The notes under the pieces: generated by a model
Databases searched by the model: none
Told to the model about the DNA's origin: nothing
What the model saw: only the letters and a program-made list of their open reading frames with translations
Part shown: piece after piece, positions 1 to 8,909 of the stretch
How positions within the stretch are numbered: position 1 is the first letter of the stretch
Layout: each line of letters opens with the position of its first letter
Made by a program: the position numbers and the translations under genes
Assembly: GCA_934667095.1 (NCBI GenBank)
Contig: CAKULE010000008.1
Location: 40,981-104,980, forward strand
DNA: 64,000 nt
From: an uncultured Oscillospiraceae bacterium
GTDB lineage: Bacteria > Bacillota > Clostridia > Oscillospirales > Oscillospiraceae
Direction of reading: 5' to 3'

Positions 1-64
1 CTCCATCGTGGAGGGCGGCTATCACGACGTCACCCTGCGCACCACCACCGGCGGCAATATCTGA
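1..64 (+). CDS. 3' end of an unidentified gene
   Basis: Only the last twenty codons are inside the window. Read from base 2 they give SIVEGGYHDVTLRTTTGGNI followed by TGA at 62-64. The tail is too short to assign a family. The reading frame is credible because it runs straight into a strong terminator 23 bases later. Confidence 0.5.
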   Translation, partial: SIVEGGYHDVTLRTTTGGNI

Positions 65-87
65 TCCTCTGAACAGGACAAAACGAA

Positions 88-127
88 GGGCCCGAAAGCG
101 CTTGCTTTCGGGCCCCTCGTCTTTTTT
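88..127. terminator. Bidirectional intrinsic terminator
   Basis: A perfect 12-bp stem (88-99 with 104-115, loop GCTT) is followed by a T-run at 121-126 on the plus strand and by an A-rich flank at 78-83 that gives a T-run on the minus strand. It closes both the partial gene on the left and the long minus-strand operon on the right. Confidence 0.9.
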
Positions 128-128
128 A

Positions 129-779
129 TCACTCATAATGCTCCAGATACCCGTCGCAGAGGGATCTGGCCTCCTGCGCGGTGGCCGCCCCGGCCTCGTC
201 ATAGACGCAGACGGTGCGCAGGCCCGCCTGCTGGGCGGAGCGCAGTGCCTCCAGTGCATCGTCATAGAGGGTGACGTCGCCGCAGGGCACGCCCAGCCGC
301 CGGGCGGCCTCCAGAAAGATGTCCGGCTTGTCCTTCCCTGCTCCGCCCACCTCGGACACGGTGAGGATGAATCGGAAGCAATCCTCGATCCCCAGCCGCC
401 GCAGCACCGGGCGGATCACCTCCTCGTCCGTGGCCGAGGCCACGCACAGGCGCACGCCCCGGCCATGCAGCCGGCGCACATAGGCACAGGCCCCGGGCTT
501 TTCTGCCACAGTGTCATAGTCCGCCCGGGCTTTGGCCTCGATCCACGCGGCGATTTCCTCCGGGCTCTCCGAGGCACCGGTTTCCGCCTTCAGGGCCTTG
601 CTGGTCTGGACCATGTTCATGGTCTTGGCCGCTTCCAGAAATTCGGCACTCATGGTCCCGCCATGAGCAGCAAAGAACCGCTCCAGCAGGCGGATGGCCG
701 CCCCGTTGGAGTCCACCAGCGTCCCGTCGAAGTCGAAGGCCGCGCAGGGGTTGGCAAAGGCTTTTTTCTCGTCTCTCAT
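129..779 (-). CDS. HAD-superfamily phosphatase (phosphoglycolate phosphatase/PGM-like)
   Basis: A 216-residue protein of the HAD subfamily with a helical cap. Motif I is DFDGTLVDS, with the nucleophile and acid/base aspartates at D16 and D18. Motif II is around VASAT, the motif III lysine is in GAGKDKPD, and motif IV is LYDDALEAL. The length is normal. ATG at 779 has AGGAGG six bases upstream. The start overlaps the stop of the preceding gene by 4 bp (ATGA), so translation is probably coupled. It is the last gene of the operon. Dephosphorylation of a small phosphorylated metabolite is expected. Its place beside a kinase-regulated catabolic operon suggests it removes phosphate from a pathway intermediate, but that is inference. 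Confidence 0.85.
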   Translation of the reverse strand: MRDEKKAFANPCAAFDFDGTLVDSNGAAIRLLERFFAAHGGTMSAEFLEAAKTMNMVQTSKALKAETGASESPEEIAAWIEAKARADYDTVAEKPGACAYVRRLHGRGVRLCVASATDEEVIRPVLRRLGIEDCFRFILTVSEVGGAGKDKPDIFLEAARRLGVPCGDVTLYDDALEALRSAQQAGLRTVCVYDEAGAATAQEARSLCDGYLEHYE

Positions 780-1579
780 AGGTCCTCCTTGGGGGCTTTT
801 TCTGCCAGCTGACGGGCCCGGCGGAAAACGTCCGCCATGATGTCCGCCTTACGGGTAAATTCCCATGCGTGGTGGGCCGCCAGCAGGCGCACCCACTCCA
901 GCGGGATGGGCGCATCGGGCTCCACCCGGACCTCCCAGCTGCCGTCCACCTCCATCCGCACCCCCAGCCAGGAGCGGGTGCGGATCTCCATGCCCTCCGA
1001 GTTCGCCCGGTAGTAGTGTACCAGTGAGCACCAGCAGCGCTTCCCATCCAGATCAAAATACATGCTGCCGCCCATCACAGAGGAGAACTCCGGGTCCAGC
1101 CGCTTGGGGTCGCCGGGGGCGAAGACCTTTGCGATATCCACAAAGGAATAGGGCTTCAGCTCAATGGGGCCCCAGCCGAGGTCCTCCGTGATGGTCTGCT
1201 GGTGGCCAAAGTGCAGGCCGGGCAGCCAGATCTTATAATAGAGATCCTTGGAGCGGAACCATCCGTTCCAGAATGCCTCCATCTCCGGCGTGGCGCCGGG
1301 GAGTCTGGTATTGATGGCGATGCAGCCCACCCCGTTGGGCAGAAGGGCATAGCCGTTCTCCCCCGGCAGATACCCGGGCGCAAAGAGCGCGCCCAGCCCG
1401 CCGGGCAGCATGGCCTCCGCCGGGTCTAGCGTCCCGTCGGGGCGGATGGCGTCCAGCAGATACTGGGCTGGCGGCTTCACCGGCACCTCATAGAAGTCGG
1501 CGTAGGGGTCCTGCTTTTCCTCCGGAGTGCGGAGGTCCTTTACGTGGGAAAAGTCGTACTTCACATCGTAGAGAGCCAC
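776..1579 (-). CDS. DAPG/phloretin hydrolase-family C-C hydrolase
   Basis: A 267-residue protein resembling the PhlG/Phy family. These enzymes cleave the acyl-aryl carbon bond of 2,4-diacetylphloroglucinol or phloretin using a metal ion. The block ATPEMEAFWNGWF, then YKIWLPGLH with H123, and near the C-terminus AHHAWEF (an H-x3-E pair, H236/E240), match the family's metal-ligand pattern as I remember it. I could not identify the fourth ligand with certainty. I chose the GTG at 1579 because AAAGGAG sits 7 bases upstream; ATG at 1597 is in frame but has no ribosome site. Its stop overlaps the HAD gene start. The actual substrate is unknown; a plant-derived aryl ketone is plausible. Confidence 0.75.
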   Translation of the reverse strand: MALYDVKYDFSHVKDLRTPEEKQDPYADFYEVPVKPPAQYLLDAIRPDGTLDPAEAMLPGGLGALFAPGYLPGENGYALLPNGVGCIAINTRLPGATPEMEAFWNGWFRSKDLYYKIWLPGLHFGHQQTITEDLGWGPIELKPYSFVDIAKVFAPGDPKRLDPEFSSVMGGSMYFDLDGKRCWCSLVHYYRANSEGMEIRTRSWLGVRMEVDGSWEVRVEPDAPIPLEWVRLLAAHHAWEFTRKADIMADVFRRARQLAEKAPKEDL

Positions 1580-1673
1580 ATCCTTGCTCCTTTCCATAGA
1601 CGCGCAGGCCGGCGGTCCAAAATGAACCGCCGGACCGCGCCGTTTGAGAGTAGAGATCAGAGAGCCCGGGTCC

Positions 1674-3281
1674 TTATGCGGCGGGCCGGAACGCAAAGAT
1701 CAGGGAGTAGCCAAAGGGAGTGACCGTGTAGTTGGTCACGGAGGCGCTGGTGAGGGTGAAGTTGGCGAAGTCGCTGATGCCCACGAAAATGTGCTTCTCG
1801 AAGGCGATGCGCTGGACCTGCTGGAATGCCTCAGCGCTGACGGTCTCATCGGTGGAGTAGCACCGATCCACCCAGCCGATCATCTCGTCGTCATAGAAGG
1901 CGGGGCCGCCGTGGCTGGCCATGTAGTCCTTGCGGCCGTCGCACTGGTTCAGGTAGGTGATGGCATCGCCGCAGGAGAGGGTGCCGATGTAAGCGTCGTA
2001 ATTGCCGCCGGCCACCTTGCCGAAGTAGTCCACCAGCTCCACCTTGTCCAGATTCATCTTGATGCCGGCCTCCAGCAGCTCAGCCTGCATCAGCTCCGCC
2101 ACCACATCGTAGCCGGCGCCGGGCTCCACTACCAGAGTGAACTCGAAGCCGTCGGGATAGCCCGCCTCGGCAAGGCACTGCTTGGCCTTCTCGATGCTGG
2201 TCTCCACCTTGTCATGCTGGTCATAGTAGTAATAGACGTTGGTGGGCACGCCGGTCTCGTTGGTGTTGGTGTATCCGTGGAAGAGAACGGCGGCGCAGTC
2301 CGCGCTGTTGATGCAGTAGTAGACCGCCTCGCGCAGCTTCTCGTTGGCGAAGATGTTGCCCTCGGCGCAGTGGAAGGTGACGTTCACGCTGCGGGGCGCG
2401 GGGGTGGTGGAGACGGTGACGTTCTTGTTGTCGAACATGGCCATGACGTCGGCATAGCTGAGGTCCACCGCCACATCCACGTCGCCGGACTGGACGTTGA
2501 TGGCGCGGGAGGCCGTGTCGGACACCCAGGTGAACTTGATGGTCTTGTAATAGCAATCGTCCGTACCGTTCCAGTAGTTGTCGTTCCGCTCCAGCACGAT
2601 GTACTGGCCGGCCTTCCACTCCTTGAGGGTGTAACGGCCGGTGCCGCACTGGGGATTCAGGATGTTGGCGTTGTAGCCGCCGGATGCCTCCACACTGGAC
2701 TGGTTGATCATATGGAAGGGGATGTCGCACAGGATGTACAGGAAGGTGGGGTTGGGGGTAGCCAGCTCGAGGACCACGTTCCAGTCGTCCTCCGCCTTGC
2801 AGTTATCCACGTTCAGGTACATCTGGAAGTAGGCGGCGTAGTTGCTTGTGTTGCCCATCTGGAGGGTGTAGAGCACGTCGTTGGCGTTGAACTCGGTGCC
2901 GTCCACGGCGGTGATACCCTTACGGATGGTGATACGGATGTGGGTGTCGTCCAGCCACTCATAGCTCTCGGCCATGTAGGGGACGATATTGCCGTCCTCA
3001 TCGCCATGGAACAGAGTGTCGAACAGGCAGGGGATCACGGTGGTATCCGCCACGGTGGGGTTGCCGTAGGGTGCCAGCAGGAAGTCCGGCTCGGCAGGCA
3101 GGGCCACAGTGAGCCGCGCATCCTCAGAGATGCCCTCCACGGGCGTGGCGGAGGCGGTCTCAGTCAGCTGGGCACCGGTGGGAGAAGGAGAGCCGGTGTT
3201 GGAAGGGTTCTTGTCGCCGCCACAGGCCATCAGGCCGAGGCACATCATCAGTGCGAGGAACAGTGCAAGTACTTTCTTCAT
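1674..3281 (-). CDS. Peptide/nickel-type ABC transporter substrate-binding lipoprotein
   Basis: A 535-residue extracellular binding protein of the DppA/OppA (SBP_bac_5) family. The N-terminus MKKVLALFLALMMCLGLMACGG is a signal peptide with a lipobox ending in LMAC, so the mature protein is anchored through that cysteine. A short T/S/P/G-rich linker follows, then the usual family body (YEWLDDTHIRITIRKGI, RYTLKEWKAGQYIVLERND). ATG 3281 is chosen because AAAGGATG lies upstream and the signal peptide begins there. It follows the two ATPase genes and completes a five-part importer. These binding proteins take peptides but also glycans, opines and other ligands, so the ligand cannot be read from sequence. 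Confidence 0.93.
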   Translation of the reverse strand: MKKVLALFLALMMCLGLMACGGDKNPSNTGSPSPTGAQLTETASATPVEGISEDARLTVALPAEPDFLLAPYGNPTVADTTVIPCLFDTLFHGDEDGNIVPYMAESYEWLDDTHIRITIRKGITAVDGTEFNANDVLYTLQMGNTSNYAAYFQMYLNVDNCKAEDDWNVVLELATPNPTFLYILCDIPFHMINQSSVEASGGYNANILNPQCGTGRYTLKEWKAGQYIVLERNDNYWNGTDDCYYKTIKFTWVSDTASRAINVQSGDVDVAVDLSYADVMAMFDNKNVTVSTTPAPRSVNVTFHCAEGNIFANEKLREAVYYCINSADCAAVLFHGYTNTNETGVPTNVYYYYDQHDKVETSIEKAKQCLAEAGYPDGFEFTLVVEPGAGYDVVAELMQAELLEAGIKMNLDKVELVDYFGKVAGGNYDAYIGTLSCGDAITYLNQCDGRKDYMASHGGPAFYDDEMIGWVDRCYSTDETVSAEAFQQVQRIAFEKHIFVGISDFANFTLTSASVTNYTVTPFGYSLIFAFRPAA

Positions 3282-3333
3282 TTCGCTACATCCTTTCATC
3301 ATTATAAAGCAGGCATCCTGATTGCCTTGTTTC

Positions 3334-4299
3334 TCAGAGCGTTCCATCCTCCACCCGGTGGCAGGCCACCAGATGGCCGCCCCCCACGTCGCACAGGTGC
3401 GGCTCGTCCGTCAGGCATTTGTCGCAGGCATAGGGGCAGCGGGGGGCGAAGCGGCACTGCCGCTTGGGGTCGATGGGCGAGACCAGCTCGCCCTGAATCA
3501 GTTCGTGCTTCTGGCGCTTGTGGATCTGCGGCTCCAGCACGGAGTTCAGCAGCGCCTTGGAATAAGGGTGGCGCAGGCGGTCCCCGAAAAGATCCTCCGC
3601 CCTGCACCGCTCCACGATCTGGCCGAGGTACATGACGCAGATCTCATCGGAGATATAGCGCACCACGGACAGATCATGGGTGATGAACATGTAGGTCAGG
3701 CCGTGGTCCCTCTGCAGGTCCTGCAGAAGGTTGATGACCTGCGCCTGAATGGACACGTCCAGAGCGGACACCGGCTCATCGCAGACGATGAACTTGGGGT
3801 CCAGCGCCAGCGCCCGGGCAATGCCGATGCGCTGCCGGCGGCCGCCGTCCAGCTCGTGGGGGTAGGACTCGGCAAAGCGGGCGGCGATGCCCACCGTGTC
3901 CATCAGTTCCCGCACCCGGCGGCGGCGCTGCTCCTTATCCGGATAGAGCTTGTGGATGATCAGCGGCTCCTCGATGAGGCGGGTGATGGTCATACGAGGG
4001 TCCAGCGACGAGTAGGGGTCCTGAAAGATCATCTGCATCTCCGTGCGCATTTCCTTCAACTGGCGGGGCGTGACCTTGGTGATATCCCGGCCGTCAAAGG
4101 TGATGGTGCCGGCGGTGGGAGTCTCCATGTGGAGGATGGTCTTGCCCAGCGTGGACTTGCCGCAGCCGGATTCGCCCACGATGCCGAGGGTCTGCCCCCG
4201 CTCGATGTGGAAGCTCACATCGTCTACCGCGTGGAGGGTGCCGGAGGCAACGTCGAAATACTTTTTCAGGTTCTTGACCTCAAGCAGGGCCATGTTCAC
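3334..4299 (-). CDS. ABC transporter ATPase, DppF/OppF type
   Basis: A 321-residue nucleotide-binding subunit. Walker A is GESGCGKST, and Walker B is FIVCDEP followed by the D-loop SALD. The C-terminal oligopeptide-transporter extension holds the usual cysteine cluster (CRFAPRCPYACDKC). The ABC signature reads LDGGRRQR rather than the common LSGGQRQR, so both the serine and the glutamine differ; activity may still be normal since the second ATPase has a regular signature. The start overlaps the upstream ATPase stop by 4 bp. It powers import together with the neighbouring DppD-type ATPase. Confidence 0.93.
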   Translation of the reverse strand: MNMALLEVKNLKKYFDVASGTLHAVDDVSFHIERGQTLGIVGESGCGKSTLGKTILHMETPTAGTITFDGRDITKVTPRQLKEMRTEMQMIFQDPYSSLDPRMTITRLIEEPLIIHKLYPDKEQRRRRVRELMDTVGIAARFAESYPHELDGGRRQRIGIARALALDPKFIVCDEPVSALDVSIQAQVINLLQDLQRDHGLTYMFITHDLSVVRYISDEICVMYLGQIVERCRAEDLFGDRLRHPYSKALLNSVLEPQIHKRQKHELIQGELVSPIDPKRQCRFAPRCPYACDKCLTDEPHLCDVGGGHLVACHRVEDGTL

Positions 4300-5300
4300 T
4301 CTCCCTCCTTATCCTGTGCGCAGAAGCACTTGACAAAGTGCCGTGGATAGACTTCCACCAGCTGCGGGTCACCCTTGCGGCACCGCTCGGTACAGTGGTC
4401 GCAGCGATCGGCAAAGGTGCAGTGCTCCGGCAGGTCCATGGGGTCCGGCATGATGCCCTTGATGGGCTTCAGGCGGCTGTTCTCCTTGCGCAGGCTGGGC
4501 AGCGAGTCGAACAGGCCCACGGTATAGGGGTGGCAGGGGTGGTCGAAGATGTCCTCCACGGTGCCCACCTCCACGATCTCGCCGGCGTACATGACCGCGC
4601 AATGGTCGCACACCTCGGCCACCACACCGAAGTCGTGGGTGATGATGAGCATGGAGGTCTGATAGGTATCCTGCAGGTTTTTCATCAGGGACAGCACCTG
4701 CGCCTGAATGGTCACATCGAGGGCTGTAGTGGGCTCGTCGGCGATGATGAGCTCCGGGCTGCAGGCCAGCGCCATGGCGATGACCACCCGCTGCTTCATG
4801 CCGCCGGAGAACTGGTGGGGATAGTCCTCATACCGCTCCTCCGGGATGCCCACGGTGCGGAGCATCTCCCGGGCCTTTTGCACCATCTGGTCATGGTGCA
4901 GGCCCTTGCTGTGGAGGCTGATGCACTCGGCGATCTGATCGCCCACCCGCATCACCGGGTTCAGGGCGGTCATGGGGTCCTGAAAGATCATGCCCATATT
5001 CTTGCCCCGCATGGAACAGATCTCCTCGTCAGACTTCTGATAGATATCCTCCCCGTTGAAGTAGACGCTGCCCTGCACGATATGGGAGGGCGGCTGAGGC
5101 AGGAGGCGCATCATGCTGAGGGCCACGGTGGTTTTGCCCGCGCCGGTCTCACCCACAAGGCCGAAGGTCTCGCCCTTCCGGATCTTGAAGGAGACGTTGT
5201 TCACCGCCTCCACCACGCCGTCCTCGGTCTCGTAGTGGATCACAAGGTCCCGGACCTCCAGCAGGACGGGCGGTTGGGTCATGGTCTCATCTTTGTTCAT
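4296..5300 (-). CDS. ABC transporter ATPase, DppD/OppD type
   Basis: A 334-residue nucleotide-binding subunit. Walker A is GETGAGKTT, the signature is FSGGMKQRV, and Walker B is LIIADEP followed by TALD. The C-terminal OligoHPY extension contains CTFADRCDHCTERC. ATG 5300 has GGGAGGAGG seven bases upstream; an in-frame ATG six codons later is less well placed. It is the first of the paired ATPases and lies between the two permeases and DppF in the usual order. Confidence 0.94.
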   Translation of the reverse strand: MNKDETMTQPPVLLEVRDLVIHYETEDGVVEAVNNVSFKIRKGETFGLVGETGAGKTTVALSMMRLLPQPPSHIVQGSVYFNGEDIYQKSDEEICSMRGKNMGMIFQDPMTALNPVMRVGDQIAECISLHSKGLHHDQMVQKAREMLRTVGIPEERYEDYPHQFSGGMKQRVVIAMALACSPELIIADEPTTALDVTIQAQVLSLMKNLQDTYQTSMLIITHDFGVVAEVCDHCAVMYAGEIVEVGTVEDIFDHPCHPYTVGLFDSLPSLRKENSRLKPIKGIMPDPMDLPEHCTFADRCDHCTERCRKGDPQLVEVYPRHFVKCFCAQDKEGE

Positions 5301-5319
5301 ACTCTTGCCTCCTCCCTGC

Positions 5320-6225
5320 TCACTTCAGGCGGGGGTCCAGCGCATCACGCACGCCGTCGCCCAGAACGTTGAACGCAAACACGGTAATGAGGATCATCAG
5401 GCCGGGGAAGATGACCATGTGGGGATAGCTCTGGATGCACGCCTTGCCGGCCGCCAGCATGGAGCCCCACTCGGGCGTGGGCGCCTGAACGCCCAGATTG
5501 ATGTAGCTCATCATGGAGATGAACAGGATGCTGCCGGAGATGGAGCTGACGATGAAGATGATGATGTGTCCCACGCAGTTTGGCAGGATGTGGCACAGCA
5601 TCAGGCGGAGGTTGCCGGCCCCGAGGGTGCGACTGGCGGTGACGAACTCGCTGCTGCGGACAGTGAGCACCGCGGAGCGCACCGTCTTGGCGAACAGCGG
5701 CATAGTGGCCAGCGTGATGGCCGTGATCAGTGCGGGCACGCCGGTGCCCAGCGCAGCCACCACAGTAATGGACATCAGCATGGGCGGGATGGCTTGAAAA
5801 ATGTCCATGATACGCATGATGATGTTGTCCACCGCCTTCATAAAGTAGGCGGCGATGAGGCCCAGCGTGCCGCCCACCACCACGGCCGCGACGCTGCTGA
5901 CCACGCCGATGAAGAGGGAGATGCGGGTGGCGTAGATGCAGCGGCTGAAGATGTCGCGGCCCAGATTGTCCGTGCCGAACAGATGCTGAAAACTGGGTCC
6001 CTGATAGGCCTCCAGCGGGGCCGTCTTGGCATAGTTGTAGGGGCAGATTTGGTCGGCGAAGATGGCCACCAGCACCAGAATGAGGATGAGCACCACGCCC
6101 ACAAGGCCCAGTTTGTTGCGCTTCATGCGCTTCCACGCGTCCCCCCAGAAGGTGGACTTCCGCTTGGCGGAGCTTTTCCTCGTCTTATTGAATCTTTCCA
6201 TCGCAGGAGTCACGTATTTTGCCAT
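5320..6225 (-). CDS. ABC transporter permease, DppC/OppC type
   Basis: A 301-residue inner-membrane subunit with about six membrane segments. The first is LGLVGVVLILILVLVAIFA after a basic cytoplasmic tail. The family landmark GTDNLGRDIFSRCIYATRISL and a binding-protein-dependent transport (EAA-type) loop near SRTLGAGNLRLMLCHILPN are present. GGAGGG precedes ATG 6225. It heterodimerises with the DppB-type permease upstream. Confidence 0.94.
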   Translation of the reverse strand: MAKYVTPAMERFNKTRKSSAKRKSTFWGDAWKRMKRNKLGLVGVVLILILVLVAIFADQICPYNYAKTAPLEAYQGPSFQHLFGTDNLGRDIFSRCIYATRISLFIGVVSSVAAVVVGGTLGLIAAYFMKAVDNIIMRIMDIFQAIPPMLMSITVVAALGTGVPALITAITLATMPLFAKTVRSAVLTVRSSEFVTASRTLGAGNLRLMLCHILPNCVGHIIIFIVSSISGSILFISMMSYINLGVQAPTPEWGSMLAAGKACIQSYPHMVIFPGLMILITVFAFNVLGDGVRDALDPRLK

Positions 6226-6238
6226 CTCTGCTCCCTCC

Positions 6239-7198
6239 TTACGATGCGCGCTTCTTCCGGTGGGTGGTGCCGGCGAAGGTGCTCTTCAGCCGGGGGTCTA
6301 CCGCCACGTAGCACAGGTCCACGATCAGGTTCACCACAGTGAATGCCAGCGCCAGCACCGCTACCGAGCCGCGGACGGCGGCGAAATTGCGATTGGTGAT
6401 AGCCGTGACGGCGTACTGCCCGATACCGGGGATGCCGAAGATATTCTCAATAATCAGCGCGCCGCCCAGCTGGGTCCCGATGGTAACGCCGATGGCGTTG
6501 ATGATGGGGATAAGGGAGTTGCGGAAGGCATGGCGGATAATGACCGCCCAGCGCCGCTGGCCCTTGGCATAGGCCGTGCGGACGTAGTCCTGCCGGATGG
6601 TCTCCAGCATGCTGGAGCGGGTGGTTCGCACCAGATTTGCCATGGACTGGACGCACACCACCACGCAGGGCAGGATCCAGTTCAGGAAGCCATCCACACC
6701 CGAGCCCGGCAGGATCGCCAGCTTCACCGCAAAGAGCACGATGAGCAGCAGTGCCAGCCAGAAGGACGGGAAGGAGGACACGAATACGGCGAAGGCCAGG
6801 ATCACGCTGTCCACCCATGTGTACTGCTTTGCCGCAGCCAGCACACCTAATGGTATCCCGATGAGCCCCCCCAGAAATACCGCCCCGAAGGCGAGGATCA
6901 GCGTGTACGGGAAGCAGGCCAGCAGCTCGTCCGTGATGGCCCGGCCGTTGATGTAGGAGTTGCCCAGATCGCCCTTGGTCACAAACCGCCAGAGGTACTT
7001 GGCAAACTGGACCACGATGGGCTTATCCAGATCCAGCTCCGCCCGCTTCTCAGCCAGCTGCTCCTCCGTGGCCTGCGGGCCGAGGATCATGATGGCCGGG
7101 TCGTCATCGGAGAGCGCCTGAAAGAAGAACACCAGCGCCACCACGCCTATCATCACGGGGATGAGCATCAGAATACGCTTGATTATGTATTTGAGCAC
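6239..7198 (-). CDS. ABC transporter permease, DppB/OppB type
   Basis: A 319-residue permease beginning at GTG 7198, with GGAGGG about 11 bases upstream. The N-terminus MLKYIIKRILMLIPVMIGV and the interior ATEEQLAEKRAELDLDKPI...GDLGNSYINGRAI are typical of DppB. The transport loop YVRTAYAKGQRRWAVIIRH is intact. Thirteen bases separate its stop from the DppC ribosome-site region, consistent with one transcript. It is the first transporter gene after the two alpha-like enzymes. Confidence 0.94.
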   Translation of the reverse strand: MLKYIIKRILMLIPVMIGVVALVFFFQALSDDDPAIMILGPQATEEQLAEKRAELDLDKPIVVQFAKYLWRFVTKGDLGNSYINGRAITDELLACFPYTLILAFGAVFLGGLIGIPLGVLAAAKQYTWVDSVILAFAVFVSSFPSFWLALLLIVLFAVKLAILPGSGVDGFLNWILPCVVVCVQSMANLVRTTRSSMLETIRQDYVRTAYAKGQRRWAVIIRHAFRNSLIPIINAIGVTIGTQLGGALIIENIFGIPGIGQYAVTAITNRNFAAVRGSVAVLALAFTVVNLIVDLCYVAVDPRLKSTFAGTTHRKKRAS

Positions 7199-7246
7199 GG
7201 TAAATCATTCCCTCCTGATCTCGGCGGCCGAGGCCGCCGGCAGTGG

Positions 7247-8020
7247 TCACAGCACCTCGGACAGGCTCCTGATATACGCCTCGCAGTTGCCCTTGAGGAT
7301 ATGGCTGATGGTGGAACTGCCCACGATCACGCCGTCGGCGCCCATGCTCCGCACTTCCTTGAGCTGCTCGGGCTTATCCAGGCCAAAGCCCACAAAGACG
7401 GGGGTCTTAATGCCGGCGTCCTTCAGAACCTTCACGTTCACGGCCACCTTGGGGTCCACAGTCTCACGGGCGCCGGTGCCGCCGTCTACGGCCTGCTGGA
7501 AGATATAGCCCTTGGCGTGGGCCTTCAGGTCGGCGAGAGCCTCCTCCGTGATGTGATAGAAGGAGAAGCGAAGGTTGAAAATGTTGTACTTGCCCAGCTC
7601 CGCATCCAGCTCCGTGTGCTGCTCCCGCGTGGCGTCGGGGGTGAGCACGCCGTCCACGTCGCACTCGTGGCAGATCTCCGCGAAGCGCTTGGCGCCGTAC
7701 TTGGCAATATTGCCGTAGTAGGTCATGAACTGAAGGACCTGGTCGGGGAACTCTCTGCGGATCTCCTTGACGGAGGCGAAGCAGTCTTCCAGATTCACCT
7801 TCTCCAGTGCCCGCTCCATGGACCCGCGGACTGTAGCGCCGTCCATGGCCGGGTCCTCGTAGGGCAGGCCCATCTCCAGCACCGTGGCGCCGTTGGCCAC
7901 ATACTTCCGCGCGCCCTCCAGATCAGAGCCCATCGCGGGATCGCCCAAGCCAAAGTACAGCACCAGCGAGCCCTTGCCCTTGGCCATATTCTCGTTGAAA
8001 ACCTTCTCCATTCTGTTCAT
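7247..8020 (-). CDS. Tryptophan synthase alpha-like protein (catalytic acids conserved)
   Basis: A 257-residue TIM-barrel protein of the TrpA family. The segment VLEMGLPYEDPAMDGATV places Glu49 and Asp60 at the numbers of the two catalytic acids of Salmonella TrpA. The C-terminal phosphate-binding part reads VGFGLDKPEQ and GADGVIVGSSTI. TrpA releases an aromatic base from its glycerol-phosphate side chain by a retro-aldol reaction. Here there is no trpCDEF context: the neighbours are a transporter, a second alpha-like gene and a divergent beta-like gene. A standard biosynthetic role is therefore doubtful, and a catabolic retro-aldol cleavage is my inference. ATG 8020 has GGGAGG nine bases upstream. 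Confidence 0.8.
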   Translation of the reverse strand: MNRMEKVFNENMAKGKGSLVLYFGLGDPAMGSDLEGARKYVANGATVLEMGLPYEDPAMDGATVRGSMERALEKVNLEDCFASVKEIRREFPDQVLQFMTYYGNIAKYGAKRFAEICHECDVDGVLTPDATREQHTELDAELGKYNIFNLRFSFYHITEEALADLKAHAKGYIFQQAVDGGTGARETVDPKVAVNVKVLKDAGIKTPVFVGFGLDKPEQLKEVRSMGADGVIVGSSTISHILKGNCEAYIRSLSEVL

Positions 8021-8061
8021 CGCTGCTTACCTCCCAATTTTATACTTTTCTTCTGCTCAGT

Positions 8062-8907
8062 TCAACCTCTCATTGCGTCTTTTACATCCCGGAGGAAGGC
8101 GGTGATCTCCTCCACGGACTGGCCGGCGATGACCCGCTTCATGTAACCGGAGGAGAAATGGACGCCGTCCACCCCGGCCACCTTGACCATCTCATAGGCG
8201 TCCTTCGCGGTGGCGATACCGCCGATGCCGATGAGTGGATAGCGGTGGCCCAGCTCGTCCTGAACCTCCCGGATATAGTCCACCATGGGCTTGACGTACC
8301 TGCCGTCCAACCCGTCGGAGGAGCCCGGCACCGCGGGGACCACAAACAGCTCGCCGGAGGAACAGGCCACCGTATCGCGGATGAGCTTGCGGTCTTCGGG
8401 CTTGTTGATGTCGATCATGTTGGACCACACCGCCCCCAGAAATCCGGCGCCCTTTTCCTGCACCATCCGGCGGATGCCGGTAGGATCGGGGATAGTGGTA
8501 TAGTTGCAGGTATCCCAGCCCACCACGCCGCAGGCGAAGGCACGCTCCACATAGCGGCGCTGACCATAGGCGATCATGTCGCCCAGCATGGGGGTGGTGA
8601 TGAGGGGCAGGTCCGGGTGCTTGGCGTGGATGGCCGCCAGATTGTCAAACACCATGTCCTGATAGCTGCCCTTGGCGCTCTCCCGGTTCACAAAGCGCTG
8701 CTCCGCCGGAGCCAGATTGCACAGCTTCTGCACCGTGGGCAGATAGGAGATGATGAGCAGCTGGTTCATACCAGCCCCCAGCAGATAGTCGATGGGCTCC
8801 AGCAGACGGTCGAACTCGCGCACACCGTTGGGTGCCAGAGAAATGCTCAGCACGCCCTCGCCCCGGGCGCGCACTTCGTTCAGCTTTGTCTCCAGATAAG
8901 TCGTCAT
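8062..8907 (-). CDS. Divergent TrpA-like TIM-barrel protein
   Basis: A 281-residue protein that follows the TrpA outline. LAAIHAKHPDLPLITTPML aligns with the TrpA strand-3 region, and the end GIGGIATAKDAYE...AGVDGVHFSSGYMKRV is the phosphate-binding half of the barrel. The TrpA catalytic Glu and Asp are not where expected (the corresponding stretch is NQLLIISYLPTVQ), so it is either a different enzyme or a non-catalytic partner. ATG 8907 is preferred because GGAGGT is six bases upstream; a GTG two codons earlier would sit on the ribosome site. Only 2 bp separate it from the beta-like gene. Function unknown. Confidence 0.65.
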   Translation of the reverse strand: MTTYLETKLNEVRARGEGVLSISLAPNGVREFDRLLEPIDYLLGAGMNQLLIISYLPTVQKLCNLAPAEQRFVNRESAKGSYQDMVFDNLAAIHAKHPDLPLITTPMLGDMIAYGQRRYVERAFACGVVGWDTCNYTTIPDPTGIRRMVQEKGAGFLGAVWSNMIDINKPEDRKLIRDTVACSSGELFVVPAVPGSSDGLDGRYVKPMVDYIREVQDELGHRYPLIGIGGIATAKDAYEMVKVAGVDGVHFSSGYMKRVIAGQSVEEITAFLRDVKDAMRG

Positions 8908-8909
8908 AC

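Noticed and set aside
1644..3635. A 663-codon open frame on the plus strand opposite the binding-protein gene
   Set aside because: It is antisense to a clear lipoprotein and ATPase gene, has His/Gly/Val-rich low-complexity content and no ribosome site. High GC keeps the opposite frame open.
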